Source of the DNA: Neoroseomonas marina
GTDB taxonomy: Bacteria; Pseudomonadota; Alphaproteobacteria; Acetobacterales; Acetobacteraceae
Reading direction: 5' to 3'
DNA: 64,000 bases
Assembly: GCF_012927745.1 (NCBI RefSeq)
Contig: NZ_JABBKX010000002.1
Coordinates: 409,989 to 473,988 of the forward strand
Within the stretch, counting starts at the first letter, position 1, and every line of letters begins with the position of its first letter. The notes below the pieces were generated by a model that searched no databases, was not told where the DNA came from, and saw nothing but the letters and a program-made list of their open reading frames with translations. The position numbers and the translations under genes are program-made. Positions 10,395-21,113 of the stretch are shown piece after piece.

Positions 10395-11579
10395 TCATGG
10401 CGGGGGGATCCTGGCCGAACGCCGCAGCAATCGGCCGGCAAGCATGGGATAGATCAGGATGGTCAGGATCCCGCCGCCGACCAGGGCCGTGCCCTGCCAG
10501 GCCGGCATGGCGCCCTGCCGCACCGCCAGGCTGGCAATGGCGACGACCAGCGGCAGCTGCGTACCGAGATGCAGCGCGAGTGCGGCACGCTGCCCGCGGT
10601 CGAGGTCGCCGCGATAGAGCAGCATCGCGGGAACCCCTCGCGCCGCGAGCATGATGGCCGCGAACAGCGGCATCAGTGCGATCGCGAGCGGCTCCGCCAG
10701 TATCGCGCCGACCTCAAGGCGTGCGCCCGAGGCGATGAAGAAGCAAGGGACCAGCAGCCCGTAGCCGACCCCGTCAAGGCGCGCCATCAGCGACTCATGG
10801 AGATCATGCGGCATCGCGGCGCGACCGATCGCGCCGGCGACAAAGGCCCCGAGGACGAGATCGACGCCGGCGGTCTCGCTCAGCACCACGAGCACGACGG
10901 TCAGCAGCAGCGCGAGGCGCAGCGGCAACTGGCCTGCGCCGCCCATGGTGCGCGCCATCAACGCCGCGAAGCGGCCTTCGCTGAAGCGCGCCGCGCCGAT
11001 CACCGCGGCGAGGGAAGCCAACGCACCCAGCAGCAGGATGGCCGACTGCGAGGCGATACTGGCGGCGCCGGCCAGAAGGAGAGAGAGCCCGATGATCGGC
11101 GCGGCCTCCCCCACGGCGCCCGCGGCGAGCACCAATGGGCCATAGGGCGGACCGAGCTGGCCGGCGTCCCGCAGGATCGGCATCAGCGCACCGATCGCGG
11201 TCGTCGTGACGGCCAGTGCGACGAAGCCAGGGCCCTCGATGATGCCGAAGCCGTGCAAGGCGAAGGCGACGGCCCCCCCGATGACGGCCGAGGCGACCCA
11301 GCCGCCGACGGCGAGACGCATCGGCCTGCCGCGCAGGACCGCGGGGTCGACCTCGAAGCCCGCCATGAAGAACAGGAGAGCCAGGCCAAGATCCGCCAGC
11401 AGCGAGACGATCGGGCCGACCTGGAGCAACCCCAGGCCAGGGGGACCCAGAAGCGAACCGAGCAGGATCTCGAGGACCACGCCCGGCACCGCGAGGCGCG
11501 GCAGCAGGGCGGGGACGGCCGCAGCAACGGCGATCGCAACGAAGAATGCGATCAGACCGAGATGGTCAGCATCATGCAC
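10395..11579 (-). CDS. KefB/CPA2-type cation:proton antiporter
   Basis: 394 aa, starting with GTG at 11579 behind a GAGGA motif. Around 11-13 hydrophobic helices can be counted, beginning LIAFFVAIAVAAAVPALLPR, with the family stretch LADLGLALLFFMAGFEVDP in the third to fourth helices and AGVDLVLGAFVAGAIGR further on. This matches the Na+/H+ exchanger (CPA2) membrane domain. There is no C-terminal TrkA-N nucleotide-binding domain, so K+ efflux regulation of the KefB/KefC type is not supported; the transported ion is unknown. It is divergent from the DUF4239-like gene, with 226 bp between the starts. Confidence 0.88.
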   Translation of the reverse strand: MHDADHLGLIAFFVAIAVAAAVPALLPRLAVPGVVLEILLGSLLGPPGLGLLQVGPIVSLLADLGLALLFFMAGFEVDPAVLRGRPMRLAVGGWVASAVIGGAVAFALHGFGIIEGPGFVALAVTTTAIGALMPILRDAGQLGPPYGPLVLAAGAVGEAAPIIGLSLLLAGAASIASQSAILLLGALASLAAVIGAARFSEGRFAALMARTMGGAGQLPLRLALLLTVVLVVLSETAGVDLVLGAFVAGAIGRAAMPHDLHESLMARLDGVGYGLLVPCFFIASGARLEVGAILAEPLAIALMPLFAAIMLAARGVPAMLLYRGDLDRGQRAALALHLGTQLPLVVAIASLAVRQGAMPAWQGTALVGGGILTILIYPMLAGRLLRRSARIPPP

Positions 11580-11805
11580 GCCGTCGGTTCCTCGCCCAAT
11601 GGGGGCGCGACGCGATCAAGACGCCGCTCGCGACCGCCCGCGCCCTCATAGGTGGAAGGGCAGGTTATTCCGATCCAGAACTCTTTCGCCAGGAGCAAAC
11701 CCAGCGCGTCCGCAAGGCGTGCCGATCCGGCGCCGGGGCCCGGATCGTTGCCGCCCCGCCGCATCTCCGGCACGGTTCCGGGGGCCGACGAACAGCGAGG
11801 GTCCC

Positions 11806-12624
11806 GTGCTTACCACCGTCTCGATCGCCGTTGCGAGCCTCGGAAGCCTGGCCTTCGGCGCGGCGCTGTTCGTCGTCCTGATCGCCGCCTTCGAAGGCGG
11901 CAGGCGCACCGGCCTGCGGCGCGCATCCGAGGAAGCCGCCCGGGAGGGCGGTGGCGTCATCATCGGCAGCATGCTGGGCTTGCTGGGATTCGTCCTGGCC
12001 TTGACCTTGTCGTACGCCAGCGCGCGCTTCGAGGAACGCCGCCAGGGGACCCTGGCCGAAGCCAACGCGATAGGCACCGCCTGGCTGCGCGCCATGGCTG
12101 TCGGTCACCCGAAGGGCCCGGAGATCGCCGCGCAGATTCGCGAGTATGCGGATCTGCGGCTGGCCTTCGTCCAGGCGGAGGCGCGTTCGCCGGAACTCGC
12201 GGAGATCAATCGGCGCACGGCGACGTTGCAGACGGGGATCTGGCGGAACCTGACGGTCATCACGCAGGAACGGACCGACGCCGTGGCCGGCTATCTGATG
12301 GCGTCGCTGAACGAAGCGTTCGACCGCGCCACCGCGTCGCGCTTCGGCTTCGCGCTGGGGGTACCGCCGCAAATCCTGTTGCTGATCACCAGCATGCCGA
12401 CCATCGCCCTTGCGGCGCTCGGCTTCCACCTCGGGCTACGACGGGATACGGAGCGATTGCTGCCGGCCGTCCTGAGCCTGATGCTCACCGCCGTCGTGAC
12501 GCTGGTGCTGGACCTGGGTGCGCCACGGTTCGGCGACCTCCGTCCGAGCGCGCGCGCCTATGAGTGGACGATCGGCGGCTTCGCACCCGGTCCCGGCGGC
12601 CCGCCCACGCAGGCCCCGCGCTAG
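11806..12624 (+). CDS. DUF4239-like four-helix membrane protein
   Basis: 272 aa from a GTG at 11806, preceded by GCGAGG at good spacing. The longer in-frame opening back to 11206 runs antisense to the antiporter and is rejected. Helices are visible at ~6-27 (VASLGSLAFGAALFVVLIAA), ~46-66 (GGVIIGSMLGLLGFVLALTL), ~185-205 and ~215-235. The pair of helices, a soluble helical domain (residues ~75-175, with QRTxAVAGYLMASLNEAFD-type segment), and a second helix pair is the DUF4239 (bestrophin-like) plan. Function unknown. Confidence 0.75.
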   Translation: MLTTVSIAVASLGSLAFGAALFVVLIAAFEGGRRTGLRRASEEAAREGGGVIIGSMLGLLGFVLALTLSYASARFEERRQGTLAEANAIGTAWLRAMAVGHPKGPEIAAQIREYADLRLAFVQAEARSPELAEINRRTATLQTGIWRNLTVITQERTDAVAGYLMASLNEAFDRATASRFGFALGVPPQILLLITSMPTIALAALGFHLGLRRDTERLLPAVLSLMLTAVVTLVLDLGAPRFGDLRPSARAYEWTIGGFAPGPGGPPTQAPR

Positions 12625-12645
12625 AACCCGGCGGGCGACGGTCGA

Positions 12646-12879
12646 TCACTCGGCCACGCGTGGCCAATCCTGATCGGGATCGAAGGCTTCGATGGCGGCC
12701 GCCTCGCGCTCGGTCCCGGGGCCGAGGTCCTGCTCCCACACCATGCCGTCATGGCTGATCATGAACGTCTTGATGCCGGTGGACCCGCAGCGGGCGGGCG
12801 AGGCGATGATGGCGAAGCCCCCGGTCATGTGGCCGTTGACGACATAGTCCATCGCCCCGCCGGGCGCCGCAGGCCCCTG
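12646..12879 (-). pseudogene. C-terminal fragment of a DUF2950 gene
   Basis: About 77 codons ending at the stop at 12646 closely match the C-terminus of the intact DUF2950 protein encoded at 34595-35563. QGPAAPGGAMDYVVNGHMTG aligns with QGPNAPGGAADFVVNGRMIG, and the stretches GIKTFMISHDGMVWEQDLGP and GIKTFMVSHTGVVYEQDLGP also align; both proteins end RVAE. Upstream of position ~12880 the similarity stops and no start codon or signal peptide is present. The rest of the gene (~240 codons) and any DUF3300 partner are missing. It looks like what is left after a deletion. Confidence 0.8.
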
Positions 12880-13037
12880 GCGCTCGCCCTCGGGTCCGCG
12901 GAAGTCCGTGCGGCAATCCCCAAGGACTTGGCACCGATGCCCCGCACGGGCCAACGACATGCCGACACGGCCCGCGAGGGGATCTCGTCCCACCCGTCGC
13001 GGCGCGCACGAGGTCACGGTCACGGCGGATCGGGTGC

Positions 13038-13826
13038 TCATCGCGGGAACACGAACACCAGGTTGAGGCGGATGCCCCAATCCGGCCCGCCATCCGGCTT
13101 CTCCGCGTAGTAGCGGACGCCGGCGCCGACCTGCACGCGCTGCTCGCCGATGGTGACGAGCTGGTTGACGCCCGCATTGATCGGAACCGTCCATTGCTGG
13201 CGCGACCAATCGTAGGTGGTCTCGGTATTGAGGAAGAAGGTCGTCTGCGACGGCGTCACGTAGTTGATGAAGGGCTGGAGGAAGCTCGAATTGGCGGACT
13301 GCGTGCCATCCGGCGCGCCGCCGAGACCCCAGATGTGATTGACCAGGGCGCCGTAGATCCATGGGCCGCTTTGCCGCAGCACGACGCCGGTCGGCCCCGC
13401 GCCCCACTGCCGCTGGCCGAGCCCGTCCGTCCCCGTCGGATAGAGGAAGGCCGGCCCGACGCCCCAGGTGATCCCGTTCACCGGCCGGGCGGGCGAGAAG
13501 AAGAAGCTCTGCGTGATGTCGCCGAGTCCGGCGCGGTGGTCGGGGTAGACACGCTCATTGTACAGCACCGGCAGGATCGTGCGGACGATCAGGTTCCAGT
13601 CCGAGGTGAGCGTGACCGGCACGACCGGCTGGATGTTGAGCGTGTAGCGGAAGGCGTCGCCGGTGCCGCCGCCGAAATCGAGGTTGTTCTGGAACGGCAC
13701 GCTGACCAGGGCGGCGACCGGGTTGGCGAGCTGGGCGGCGAGATCGGCATCGTTCGGTTGCGCCAGCGCCGGTGCTGCGAGAAGCGTTGCACAGCATGCG
13801 ATGCGGAACGGCGTCACCCTCGGCAT
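13038..13826 (-). CDS. Outer-membrane barrel-like 'transporter' protein
   Basis: 262 aa with a signal peptide (PFRIACCATLLAAPALAQ). The mature part is a series of alternating, aromatic-bounded beta segments (FRYTLNIQPVVPVTLTSDWN, WGIRLNLVFVFPR) and it ends in a C-terminal aromatic-x-Arg typical of outer-membrane barrels. Such proteins are often labelled 'transporter' or 'neuromedin U-like', but no substrate is established. It starts 11 bases after the HAD phosphatase gene and is the last gene of the sulfatase-HAD-barrel operon. A role in passage of a sulfated or phosphorylated compound across the outer membrane would fit but is inference. Confidence 0.7.
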   Translation of the reverse strand: MPRVTPFRIACCATLLAAPALAQPNDADLAAQLANPVAALVSVPFQNNLDFGGGTGDAFRYTLNIQPVVPVTLTSDWNLIVRTILPVLYNERVYPDHRAGLGDITQSFFFSPARPVNGITWGVGPAFLYPTGTDGLGQRQWGAGPTGVVLRQSGPWIYGALVNHIWGLGGAPDGTQSANSSFLQPFINYVTPSQTTFFLNTETTYDWSRQQWTVPINAGVNQLVTIGEQRVQVGAGVRYYAEKPDGGPDWGIRLNLVFVFPR

Positions 13827-13837
13827 CGACGGGTTCC

Positions 13838-14839
13838 TCAGCCAGGGAAGATGCGCGACCAGTCGTCGCGCATGGAGACGAGCTGCCAGCCGCGATCCGG
13901 CGCCTCGTCCATGGCGCGGGAAAGACGGCCGACATGGCTGTCGCGGTCATAGGCGTATTCGCGTTCAGCATCGTCATGGTGGACGATCATCCCGAAGCGC
14001 GGGCCGGGCCCCTCGGTGACGAAGCGCAGCATCTCATAGTCGCCGTCGGAATTGCCGAAGGCCGCGATCGGCCGCCGCCCGATGTGCCGCGAGATGCCGA
14101 CCGGCTTGCCCGCGCCGTCGTCCACGAAGTCGATCTGCGGCTCGCGCGTCAGGGTGACGCGCCCGTCCTGGTCCCCGGTGCGCAGGGCGAATGTCGTGCC
14201 GATCACCTGGTGGGGCGGGACGCCGTAGACTGGTTCGGCGAAGGCCCGGATGAAGTCGACGCCGCCGCCCGAGACGATGAAGGTCGTGAAGCCGTTGGCG
14301 CGCAGGAAGGCCAGAAGCTCGAGCATCGGCTGGTAGACGAGCGCCGTGTAGGGGCGCCCCCAGCGCCGGTCGCGCGCGCCGGCGAGCCATTCGGCGACCA
14401 CGCCCTGGAACGCTTCGGGCGAAAGGCCGGACTGCGCCGCGCCGGCGAGGCGCAGCAGCCCCGCGGTGCCGCCGGCGGTCGCGGCCCGCAGGTCGCCATC
14501 GATCGCGGCGCGGAAGACAGGATCGTCGCGCCAGGCGGGGTTCCGTGGCGCCAGCGCGCGGACGCGGTCGAGGATGAAGATGAACTGGACGTAGAGCGGC
14601 TGCTCGACCCAAAGCGTGCCGTCATTGTCGAAGGCGGCGATGCGTTCGGCCGGCGGGACGAAGCCGGGCCCGCCGTCGCGCGTCACCTCGGCGACGAAAC
14701 GCAGGATGGCGTCGCGACGCGCGCCCGGACGCCAGGAGGGCAGAGGGTCACCGCCGCCTTGCGCCAAGGTGCGTCCGGCGAAGGCGGCGGCACCGATGAC
14801 GCCAAGGGTCAGGCGCCGGGAAACGGGATGTCCGGTCAT
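13838..14839 (-). CDS. Exported HAD-family phosphatase
   Basis: 333 aa from ATG 14839 with AAGGTGG upstream. The N-terminus SRRLTLGVIGAAAFAGRTLA has a twin-arginine-like pattern and signal character. HAD motif I is AAFDNDGTLW (two Asp), motif II is FIVSGGG, and the motif III/IV region is IAAFGNSDGDYEML. Phosphoserine-phosphatase-like HAD proteins with this export signal act on phosphate esters in the periplasm; the true substrate is unknown. It lies between the second sulfatase (91 bp upstream) and the barrel protein (11 bp downstream), so sulfate-ester and phosphate-ester cleavage may work together. Confidence 0.82.
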   Translation of the reverse strand: MTGHPVSRRLTLGVIGAAAFAGRTLAQGGGDPLPSWRPGARRDAILRFVAEVTRDGGPGFVPPAERIAAFDNDGTLWVEQPLYVQFIFILDRVRALAPRNPAWRDDPVFRAAIDGDLRAATAGGTAGLLRLAGAAQSGLSPEAFQGVVAEWLAGARDRRWGRPYTALVYQPMLELLAFLRANGFTTFIVSGGGVDFIRAFAEPVYGVPPHQVIGTTFALRTGDQDGRVTLTREPQIDFVDDGAGKPVGISRHIGRRPIAAFGNSDGDYEMLRFVTEGPGPRFGMIVHHDDAEREYAYDRDSHVGRLSRAMDEAPDRGWQLVSMRDDWSRIFPG

Positions 14840-14930
14840 GCCACCTTGCCCTATCGCGCGGGCCCCGACGGTGCACCCGGCGACATCGCCGGGCGCCTCC
14901 GTGGCGGTATCCGAACCCGGCCCCATTCGC

Positions 14931-16577
14931 CTATTGCCGCGTTCGCAGCGTCTGGTTGATCACATCGGACATGTCGAAGGACTTGCCGCCCTGCACCGGC
15001 GGGTAGTCCTGCAGCGTCTTGATGTGGTTCGCGACCAGTTCGCCCATCGGCGCCATCAGCCAGGACATCTTCTGCAGGAGATGCCCGTAGCTGTCCTTGC
15101 TGGTGTAGCTCTCCATCGGGTCCATGCGGATGTTGACGAGGATCGGCACGGTGCGCGGGACCACATCGGCGTAATAGTCCTCCTTGGTCGAGTAATGCCA
15201 CTTCCACGGCCCCATCCGCAGGGCCATCAACGTGCTCTCGTAATAGTGAAAGATGTGGTCGCGCGCGCTGTCCTGCCGCTCGCCGAGCCAGTAGGGCAGG
15301 TTGTTCACGCCATCGATGTACTGCCGCTTCTCGCGCATCATCCTGCCGGCCGCGTCAGCCTCCCCCGCAGCGGCGGAGAGGGTCGTGAACAGGTCCTGGT
15401 GGCACTGGATGCCGTTCAGCACCTGGCCGGGGCGGATGCGCGCCGGCCAGCGCACCATGCAGATCACGCGCACGCCGCCTTCCCAGGTGGTCATCTTCTC
15501 GCCGCGGAAGGGCGTCGTCGCGCCGTGCGGCCAGGACGAATGCTCCGGGCCGTTGTCGGTGCTGTAGAGCACGATGGTGTCACGGGCGACGCCCATCTCC
15601 TCGAGCGCCTGCAGCACCGTGCCGACGTCGTTGTCATGCTGCATCAGGCCCGAGCCGTGCAGATCGGCCTCGCTCGTGATGTTCTCGACCGCGTAGCGCC
15701 ACTGGTCCGGCAGGTGCGTGTAGACGTGCATGCGGCTGGAATTCAGCCAGACGAAGAAGTTCTGGTTCGCCTGGACGGCGTTGCGCATGAAGGCGATGGC
15801 GCGCGGGATCACCTCCCCGCCGTCGAAGTTCCGCATGCGGTCGATGGGAAGCGGACCGGTGTCGGTGATGCGCTGGCGGCCGACGCGGCCGAAGCGCGGG
15901 TCCTCCGTCGGGTCATCGGTATCCGTCGAGACGCTGTGGATGACGCCGCGGATGCCGAACTTCCGTTCCCAGTTGGGATCGCGCTTCGACCAGTTCTCGT
16001 AGTCGCGCTGCTGGAACTGCTCCGAGACGTTGAGGTGGTAGAGGTTGCCGTAGAATTCGTGAAAGCCGTGGTTGGTCGGCAGGTGCTCGTTGCGGTCTCC
16101 GAGGTGGCTCTTGCCGAAATGGCCGCAGCGATAGCCCTGCGCGCGCATGATCTCGGCGATGCAAGGGCTCTCGACCTTGAGGCCGAGGCTGTCGCCTGGC
16201 TGACCGACGGTCGTCATGCCCGAGCGGATCGGGTACTGCCCGGTGACGAAGGCTGCGCGCCCGGCGGTGCAGGACGGCTGGGCGTAGTGGTCGACGAACT
16301 TGATGCCTTCGTTGGCGATGCGGTCGATGTTGGGCGTCCGGTACCCCATGGTGGCGAGGCCATAGGACGAGACGTTCTGCCAACCGATGTCGTCCCCCCA
16401 GATCACCAGGATGTTCGGGCGGCGGCCCTGCGCCGCCGCCTGCGCCTGGACCTGTTGGGCTGCCTGGGCGAGCTGGACGTTGGCCGGTGTCGCGGCGACG
16501 CCGGCGGGCAGCGTGCCCGCCGCCGCCGAGGCCGCGCCGGCGAGCAGCATGTCACGACGTGTGGATTGTTCAGCCAT
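14931..16577 (-). CDS. Second Tat-exported arylsulfatase
   Basis: 548 aa. A twin-arginine pattern ([16 protein letters not shown]) is followed by an Ala/Gln linker to residue ~50, then the sulfatase core [12 protein letters not shown] with D62-D63 and the formylglycine motif CTAGR with C103. Other conserved parts are [34 protein letters not shown] and [17 protein letters not shown]. It is a paralogue of the sulfatase at 6980-8602 (same motif order) but heads a different operon and has no FGE gene beside it. The FGE at 8599-9591 presumably serves both. Substrate unknown. Confidence 0.92.
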   Translation of the reverse strand: MAEQSTRRDMLLAGAASAAAGTLPAGVAATPANVQLAQAAQQVQAQAAAQGRRPNILVIWGDDIGWQNVSSYGLATMGYRTPNIDRIANEGIKFVDHYAQPSCTAGRAAFVTGQYPIRSGMTTVGQPGDSLGLKVESPCIAEIMRAQGYRCGHFGKSHLGDRNEHLPTNHGFHEFYGNLYHLNVSEQFQQRDYENWSKRDPNWERKFGIRGVIHSVSTDTDDPTEDPRFGRVGRQRITDTGPLPIDRMRNFDGGEVIPRAIAFMRNAVQANQNFFVWLNSSRMHVYTHLPDQWRYAVENITSEADLHGSGLMQHDNDVGTVLQALEEMGVARDTIVLYSTDNGPEHSSWPHGATTPFRGEKMTTWEGGVRVICMVRWPARIRPGQVLNGIQCHQDLFTTLSAAAGEADAAGRMMREKRQYIDGVNNLPYWLGERQDSARDHIFHYYESTLMALRMGPWKWHYSTKEDYYADVVPRTVPILVNIRMDPMESYTSKDSYGHLLQKMSWLMAPMGELVANHIKTLQDYPPVQGGKSFDMSDVINQTLRTRQ

Positions 16578-16742
16578 CGGGGCGTTCCTTTCAGGTTCAA
16601 CCAGCGTGAATGGTCCTCGGTCCGGTCGGGGCGCGCAGTGCGGACCTGTCGCGCCGAGACTTGGCCGTGCCGCGCGCGGCCCGCGACAAGCCCCGGTTCG
16701 ATGTCGTCGCGGGACCGGTCGGATGAGGGGACGCCATGTCGT

Positions 16743-17354
16743 TCATGCGCCGCCGGGCGGGTTGCCCCGCTCGGCCGGCGCTGATTCGATCAGCGCCGCC
16801 AGCCCGACCCCCCAGGACGAGATCGCCTTGAGGAAGGGCAGCAGCGGCACGTCGAGAAGCGTCACGCGATCCGGGGCGAAGACGTGCAGCGCACCGGACA
16901 TCGATGTCGGCGAACCCGGCAGGAAGACGACAAACCGGCCGTCGGCCAGGCTGTCCATCACCAGCGCCGGACATTGCGCGTCGTCGAAAGCGACGAGCGC
17001 CGGCCGCATCGGCCTATCGTCGCCGCCGCCAAGCGGCCCTTCCGCGGTGAAGGCCCTGGCGAGGCGGTAGCCCGGAATCTTCTCGAACAGGGTGGCCTCG
17101 AGCGCACGGCGCGCGGTCCGCCCGATCGCCGAACGCACGATGAATCCGACGAGGAGGCAAAGGGCGACGAACAATACGATGCCCATCACCATCGGATGCA
17201 CGAACTCCCCGGCGAGCGGGGCCGTCGCGTCGCGCAGCGAATGCAGGATCCCCAGCACCAGCAACACGACGGCGCCGATCGGCACGACGACCATCAGGCC
17301 TTCCAGCGCAGCCCGCAGAAAGGGCATGCGCATCCGGGATTCCTGGTGTGCCAT
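16743..17354 (-). CDS. DUF502 membrane protein
   Basis: 203 aa. Two membrane helices at ~18-38 (GLMVVVPIGAVVLLVLGILH) and ~55-76 (MVMGIVLFVALCLLVGFIV) are followed by a soluble domain. It contains ALVAFDDAQCPALVMDSLAD, FVVFLPGSPTSMSGALHVFA and DVPLLPFLKAISSWG, which are the recurring blocks of DUF502 proteins. Function unknown; the family is widespread in proteobacteria. It lies 165 bp upstream of, and in line with, the second sulfatase, so co-transcription is possible but not shown. Confidence 0.82.
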   Translation of the reverse strand: MAHQESRMRMPFLRAALEGLMVVVPIGAVVLLVLGILHSLRDATAPLAGEFVHPMVMGIVLFVALCLLVGFIVRSAIGRTARRALEATLFEKIPGYRLARAFTAEGPLGGGDDRPMRPALVAFDDAQCPALVMDSLADGRFVVFLPGSPTSMSGALHVFAPDRVTLLDVPLLPFLKAISSWGVGLAALIESAPAERGNPPGGA

Positions 17355-17684
17355 GGCTTGTCAGCCCTCCGCCCAACTGTTGCCACTCACGCCCTTCGCG
17401 GAGGGCATCACGCCCCATGAGACGAGCGACGCTCGTGCCGCCGCGGTGCCTCGCGGCTTCCGCCACGCAGCGGCTGCCCGAACCCATGCGGAACGGGGCG
17501 CCCGGGATCCAGACCCTCTCCCCGGGGCGGTCGTCCGTGCTCGCTGCGGTCCATGGCGGCGCGACCCAACCCTCTCCACGGCGTTGCGGTTCCGGCGTTC
17601 GTTGCGCTCGTGGAGGATAGCGCGGCTTGTCGGCTACTGTGAGCGCCCTGCGGGTTTCCTGAACCGCAAACTGATCTTGCGTGG
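17355..17684. other. Intergenic region between divergent DUF502 and LysR genes
   Basis: 330 bases with no reading frame that looks coding by codon use or recognisable motif. It should contain the promoters of both divergent genes. LysR regulators usually bind near their own start, but no convincing T-N11-A site stands out by eye. Confidence 0.4.
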
Positions 17685-17690
17685 GTGGTC

Positions 17691-18710
17691 ATGATCGATA
17701 CGAGGCACATCAGGTTGATCGTCGCGCTGGCCGAGCACAGGAGCCTCGTGCGTGCGGGCCGGGTGCTCGGCCTGTCCCCGTCGGCGCTGACGCGCGCCGT
17801 CACGGCGATCGAGGCCAGGGTTGGCGGTCAGCTCTTCGACCGTTCCCGGCGTGGCTTCGAGCCGACGCCGGTCTGTCGCGCGATCATCCTCAAGGGAGCA
17901 GAAGTGCTGGCGAAGGCTGACGAATTGGCAGCCATCGTAACCCAGCTTCGGGGCTCGCAGACCGACAGGCTGGTCCTCAGCGCCGGCCCTTTTGCGCTGG
18001 AAGCGGTCGGCAGCACGGCCATGGCCCTGCTGCTCGCGCGGCACCCTGGCGTCCAGGTGCAGATCCTCGGCGGGTCAGCCGGGGATGCGGTCCGCGCTCT
18101 GGTCGAGCGGCGAGCCTCCATTGCGATCGCCGAGGTCTCCGACCTCGACAGCCCTGAAGAGCTGGCGATCACGCCACTCCGCCGGCATCCGATCTTCGTG
18201 TTCGCCCGGGCGGGCCATCCTCTCGTCGCGCTCGGAAATGCGCTGACGGAGACGGATCTCTTCCGCTACCCCTTCATCGTCCCCTCCTACGTGCCGGCGC
18301 GCTTCGCGCAGCGCGTGTCGTCGGCCCTGGCGGCTGCGCGCGTCGACGGCGCCGGCCCTCATTTTCCCGCCATCGTCTCCGATGACCTCGCGGCATCCCG
18401 TGATGCCGCCGCGCAATCGGACGCCGTCGTCGCCTGCACTGCCCGTGGGGCGCTTCCGCATCTTCGCGCGGGGGCGCTGGTGCGCCTGCCGTGGCGGCCC
18501 GAGTGGCTCGAAACCAATTTCGGCGTGATGCGGCTGCGCGGTGCGCGGACCGGCGCGGCGATCGAGCCGTTCCTCAACTGTGTGCAGGAGGCGGATCAGG
18601 CATCGCTCTCGATTGCGCAGGCGCTCTTGGGACCAGGCATGGAACCCATCTCCGGCGCATTTGCGGTCGCCGGCCGACGTACGGAACCCGCACTGCCGGC
18701 GGCTCCGTAG
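17691..18710 (+). CDS. LysR-family transcriptional regulator
   Basis: 339 aa from ATG 17691; a GTG two codons earlier is an equally framed alternative. The N-terminal winged helix-turn-helix shows the LysR pattern: RHIRLIVALAEHRSLVRAGR, then LGLSPSALTRAVTAIEARVG and QLFDRSRRGFEPT. The remaining ~230 residues are the periplasmic-binding-protein-like effector domain. Its target cannot be read from sequence. The nearest genes are the divergent DUF502 gene and the convergent acyl-CoA hydrolase gene. Codon use is somewhat less GC-biased than that of its neighbours. Confidence 0.92.
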   Translation: MIDTRHIRLIVALAEHRSLVRAGRVLGLSPSALTRAVTAIEARVGGQLFDRSRRGFEPTPVCRAIILKGAEVLAKADELAAIVTQLRGSQTDRLVLSAGPFALEAVGSTAMALLLARHPGVQVQILGGSAGDAVRALVERRASIAIAEVSDLDSPEELAITPLRRHPIFVFARAGHPLVALGNALTETDLFRYPFIVPSYVPARFAQRVSSALAAARVDGAGPHFPAIVSDDLAASRDAAAQSDAVVACTARGALPHLRAGALVRLPWRPEWLETNFGVMRLRGARTGAAIEPFLNCVQEADQASLSIAQALLGPGMEPISGAFAVAGRRTEPALPAAP

Positions 18711-18867
18711 CCGATCCGGCCGTGGTTTGGCGGCGACGACGACCTCGACGCCCGATGCCCCGCCTTCCGCGCCGGAGGGGGCTTCGACCGGCCCGAAGCG
18801 ACGGGACGGGCGGGAGGCGCGGCGGGAACACCGTCTTGGGGAGGACGGGGCCAATCGGGTCGGGCGG

Positions 18868-19890
18868 TCAGCGCCCGCCGAACATCGCGGCGATCGCGGC
18901 GGGATCCACGTCCTCCACGCGGGCCGGTTGCCACTTCGGTGCGCCGTCCTTGTCCACCAGCACCGACCGCACCCCCTCCACGAAGTCCGGGTGCTCGTTC
19001 ACCACGACCCGGGTCAGCGCGAGCTCCATCGCGAGGCAGCCCGCCAGATCCTCCGCCGCGCCACGGCGCAGCAGCTCCAGCGACACGCACATCGAGGTCG
19101 GGGACATCCGCCGCAGGATCTTCGCCTGCGCCGCCGCCCATTCGGTGCCCTCCGCATCCAGCGCGGCAAGGATCGCGAGCACGCTGTCCTGGCCGAAGCA
19201 GCGGTCGATCGCCGCGCGATGCGGCGCGAAGGACGCCTCGGGCGGCGTCAGGGCGAAGCGCGGCAGGGCGTCCACGCCCTCGGCCACCAGGGCCGCGCGC
19301 AGCTCATGCAGCCGTTCGCGCGGGACGAAATGCGTCGCGAGACCCGCATGGACCGCATCCGCCCCGGTCAGCCGGGCGCCGGTCAGCGCCAGCCAGGTCC
19401 CGATCGCGCCCGGCAGCCGCGGCAGCACGTAGGAGGTCCCGACATCGGGGAACAGCGCGATGGCCGTTTCCGGCATCGCGATCAGCGCGTGCTCGGTGAC
19501 GACCTGCGGCCCCTGGTGCACCGACACGCCGATGCCGCCGCCCATGCAGACGCCGTCGATCAGGCTGACCCAGGGCTTGGGGAAGGTCGCGATGCCCGAA
19601 TTGACCTCGTATTCCTCGGAAAAGAAGGCTTCGACCGTCGCGCGGTCCCCCGCCATCGCCGCGGTGCGCAGCGCGCGGACGTCCCCGCCGGCGCAAAAGG
19701 CCCGGCCGCCGGCGCCTTCCAGGACCACCAGCTTCACCGACGCATCGTCCTTCCACGCCGCGATGGCGGCGGAAAAGGCGCGGATCATCGGCTGGTCCAG
19801 GGCGTTGAGGGCCTTCGGCCGGTTCATGAGCAGCGTGCCGGCCACCCCCTCCTTCTTGGCGATCAGGCTGGGCTCGGCGGTCTCGCTCAT
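18868..19890 (-). CDS. Enoyl-CoA hydratase family: 3-hydroxyisobutyryl-CoA hydrolase-like
   Basis: 340 aa from ATG 19890 with AGAGGAG upstream. The crotonase fold shows LLMNRPKALNALDQPMIRAF, the oxyanion-hole block GAGGRAFCAGGDVRAL and DGVCMGGGIGVSVHQGPQVV. The length (~340) and the block MPETAIALFPDVGTSYVLPR are typical of HIBYL-CoA hydrolases of valine catabolism and less so of enoyl-CoA hydratases (~260 aa). Expected role: release of 3-hydroxyisobutyrate from its CoA thioester. No other valine-degradation gene is adjacent, so the assignment rests on sequence only. Confidence 0.85.
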   Translation of the reverse strand: MSETAEPSLIAKKEGVAGTLLMNRPKALNALDQPMIRAFSAAIAAWKDDASVKLVVLEGAGGRAFCAGGDVRALRTAAMAGDRATVEAFFSEEYEVNSGIATFPKPWVSLIDGVCMGGGIGVSVHQGPQVVTEHALIAMPETAIALFPDVGTSYVLPRLPGAIGTWLALTGARLTGADAVHAGLATHFVPRERLHELRAALVAEGVDALPRFALTPPEASFAPHRAAIDRCFGQDSVLAILAALDAEGTEWAAAQAKILRRMSPTSMCVSLELLRRGAAEDLAGCLAMELALTRVVVNEHPDFVEGVRSVLVDKDGAPKWQPARVEDVDPAAIAAMFGGR

Positions 19891-19975
19891 GGCGCGTCTC
19901 CTCTTTGGCTGCGAGGGCGTTACCGGCGGCGCAGGGCGTTGACAAGCGCCCCGCCCGCGCCGGAGGTATCGCCCC

Positions 19976-21079
<1,104 letters not shown>

Positions 21080-21113
21080 TCTGCCGCCCTGCAGCGACTG
21101 AAGGAGACGCAAG

